A program made the translations under genes and the position numbers. Shown piece after piece: positions 7,323-8,431 of a stretch of DNA of 8,431 nucleotides. The stretch is from Sulfurovum sp. (GTDB lineage: Bacteria; Campylobacterota; Campylobacteria; Campylobacterales; Sulfurovaceae), in contig JALSPX010000216.1 of NCBI GenBank assembly GCA_026985755.1, forward strand, positions 1 through 8,431, written 5' to 3'. The notes beneath the pieces are model-generated. The model was given only the letters and a program-made list of their open reading frames with translations. It did no database searches and had not been told where the DNA came from. Position 1 is the first letter of the stretch. Each line of letters begins with the position of its first letter.

Positions 7323-7345
7323 GTTCCCATGCTTAGCGTGGGGAT
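7323..7345 (+). repeat. REP-like palindrome, copy 1 (imperfect)
   Basis: GTTCCCATGC (7323-7332), a TTA centre and GCGTGGGGAT (7336-7345) form an imperfect hairpin with a CCCATGC/GCGTGGG core that includes a T-G wobble. The copy is flanked by TC on the left and GCATAC on the right. It resembles the GTTCCCACGC...GCGTGGGAA intergenic palindromes widespread in proteobacterial genomes and, in some, associated with RAYT (REP-associated tyrosine transposase) proteins. That assignment is from memory of the motif, not a search. Confidence 0.65.
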
Positions 7346-7350
7346 GCATA

Positions 7351-7374
7351 CTGAAACCTGATACACAGGAACAG
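7351..7374. repeat. Small imperfect hairpin between the two REP-like copies
   Basis: CCTG (7357-7360) and CAGG (7366-7369) pair around ATACA, and CTG (7351-7353) can pair with CAG (7372-7374) across an uneven internal loop. It is weak alone, but its place between the two stronger palindromes makes it part of the same structured spacer. Confidence 0.3.
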
Positions 7375-7402
7375 TTTATTTTTAGGTCAAACTTTCATAA
7401 GC

Positions 7403-7425
7403 GTTCCCACGTGCAACGTGGGAAC
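7403..7425 (-). repeat. REP-like palindrome, copy 2 (perfect 10-bp stem, inverted relative to copy 1)
   Basis: GTTCCCACGT (7403-7412), a GCA centre and ACGTGGGAAC (7416-7425) form a perfect 10-bp stem. Read on the minus strand, the right flank GCTTATG resembles the GCATAC flank of copy 1, so the two copies are in opposite orientation about 57 bp apart. Copy 2 lies 22 bp beyond the nhaD stop and may also act as a transcript-end stabiliser. It is not followed by a U-tract on the minus strand. Confidence 0.7.
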
Positions 7426-7446
7426 AAGAAAAGAAGCGTCACAAAG

Positions 7447-8431
7447 TTACATATGGTGTGCCCCAATATGTAACATCTCAAACTGTACATACCAAATGAT
7501 GATAGAGACAATATACCCTACCAATACCGTCCATGCATATTTCATATGTGATGCAAAGGTATAAATACCATGCATTTTACCCATGACCCCTACACCTGCA
7601 GCCGAACCAAATGAAATCAGTGACCCACCTACCCCTGCTGTCATCGTTACAAGCATCCATTGTGACTGTGCATCAGCACCCATATCTGGGTTTGCTTTGA
7701 GTACAGCTGACATAACAGGTACGTTATCTACAACCGCAGAAAGGAACCCTACCCCAACATTGACTGCTGTTGCACCAAACTGGCTGTAGAGTGCAGTAAA
7801 GTATTCTAGGAAACCTAAGAAGTGAAGCCCACCAACTGCTGCTAAAATACCAAAGAAAAAGAGAAGCGTATCATTCTCGATTTTGGCTATCCATGAGAAG
7901 GCATTGAGTTCAGTCTCTGAAGCTCCTCTGTTGATTTTATAAACATACATCTTGAGTAATGCTAGACCAAACATCATACCCCACATCGCTGGTAAGTGCA
8001 ATACTTGGTGAGAGATGACTGCCATCGCAATCGTCAAACCAAAAAGCGCAATAATCTGTTTACCACCCTCTTGAATCTCTGCCTTTTTTTCATCAGGGTT
8101 AAACGGTGGTGTACCTTCTGGTACAAAACGACTCAATAAGAATGCAGTAACACCCCAACCTACAAATGCTGCAGGGAAAAGATATAAAAACTCTGTAAAG
8201 CTCCCTTTACCATCTACCCATACCATAAGTGTCGTGATATCACCAAACGGCGACCATGCACCCCCTGCATTGGCAGCAACGACAATATTAATCGCACCTG
8301 GTACCAAAAATGCACGATTTTCTTTGTCGATCGTAAGCAACACAGTAGAGAGGATAAGTGCTGTGGTCAAGTTATCTGCTACAGGAGAGATAAAAAATGC
8401 AAGTAGCCCAGTCACCCAAAAGAGTTTTGTA
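7447..8431 (-). CDS. nhaD: NhaD-type Na+/H+ antiporter, N-terminus cut by the window edge (partial)
   Basis: Inner-membrane antiporter of the ion transporter (IT) superfamily that exports sodium in exchange for protons. The frame stays open to the right edge: the codons before the GTG at 8415 read T-K-L-F-W, so that GTG is an internal Val, not the start. About 327 residues are visible and roughly 100-150 N-terminal residues are missing. Numbered from the GTG, family blocks are SPVADNLTTA (10-19), AANAGGAWSPFGDITT (48-62), DTLLFFFGILAAVGGLHFLGF (182-202, the membrane segment after a soluble loop), VVDNVPVMSA (228-237) and SFGSAAGVGVMG (268-279). The two D-N motifs (ADN, VDN) in paired positions are typical of this inverted-repeat fold. 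The tail is His-rich (HIGAHHM). It is separated from guaA by 164 bp, so it is probably its own unit. Confidence 0.93.
   Translation of the reverse strand, partial: TKLFWVTGLLAFFISPVADNLTTALILSTVLLTIDKENRAFLVPGAINIVVAANAGGAWSPFGDITTLMVWVDGKGSFTEFLYLFPAAFVGWGVTAFLLSRFVPEGTPPFNPDEKKAEIQEGGKQIIALFGLTIAMAVISHQVLHLPAMWGMMFGLALLKMYVYKINRGASETELNAFSWIAKIENDTLLFFFGILAAVGGLHFLGFLEYFTALYSQFGATAVNVGVGFLSAVVDNVPVMSAVLKANPDMGADAQSQWMLVTMTAGVGGSLISFGSAAGVGVMGKMHGIYTFASHMKYAWTVLVGYIVSIIIWYVQFEMLHIGAHHM

Noticed and set aside
7283..7446. Purine riboswitch or CRISPR-type repeat upstream of guaA
   Set aside because: No purine-aptamer core or spaced identical direct repeats are seen. The structured sequence is explained by the inverted REP-like pair.
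8413..8415. GTG as the start of the nhaD gene
   Set aside because: The frame continues upstream to the window edge with family-like residues, and the protein would lack its N-terminal membrane helices. The gene is cut by the edge.

Overview
The window is an AT-rich bacterial chromosome segment. The look of its core proteins (HtpG, GuaA, NhaD) and its base composition suggest a Campylobacterota member such as a Sulfurovum/Sulfurimonas-type organism. That placement is an inference from sequence character, not from a search. There is no tRNA, rRNA, CRISPR array, transposase or prophage gene.

Left part (1-2563): a putative divergent gene runs off the left edge on the minus strand (ATG at 46-44). 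Its leader could fold so that its ribosome binding site is paired. It is followed on the plus strand by a large membrane c-di-GMP protein with six transmembrane segments, a PAS domain, a degenerate GGDEF domain and an intact EAL domain. This is probably a phosphodiesterase.

Middle (2565-4527): htpG, the bacterial Hsp90, lies on the minus strand and converges on the EAL gene with a single base between the stop codons. It has its own near-consensus sigma-70 promoter and a strong Shine-Dalgarno. A 9-bp perfect palindrome sits between that promoter and the next gene, overlapping that gene's stop codon.

Right part (4522-8431), all on the minus strand: nhaD (sodium/proton antiporter, cut by the right edge), then a 164-bp gap, then guaA (GMP synthase), a YjdF/DUF2238-type membrane protein, and a membrane-anchored transglutaminase-like cysteine protein. 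The last three are packed with gaps of 11 bp or less and look like one transcription unit. The gap upstream of guaA holds two REP-like hairpins in opposite orientation, a REPIN/BIME-like doublet.

Most genes are ordinary housekeeping or signalling genes. The less ordinary points are the SD-pairing leader at the left edge, the REP-like doublet, the palindrome upstream of htpG, and the little-known membrane/transglutaminase pair attached to guaA. I see no convincing evidence for a wholly new multi-gene system.
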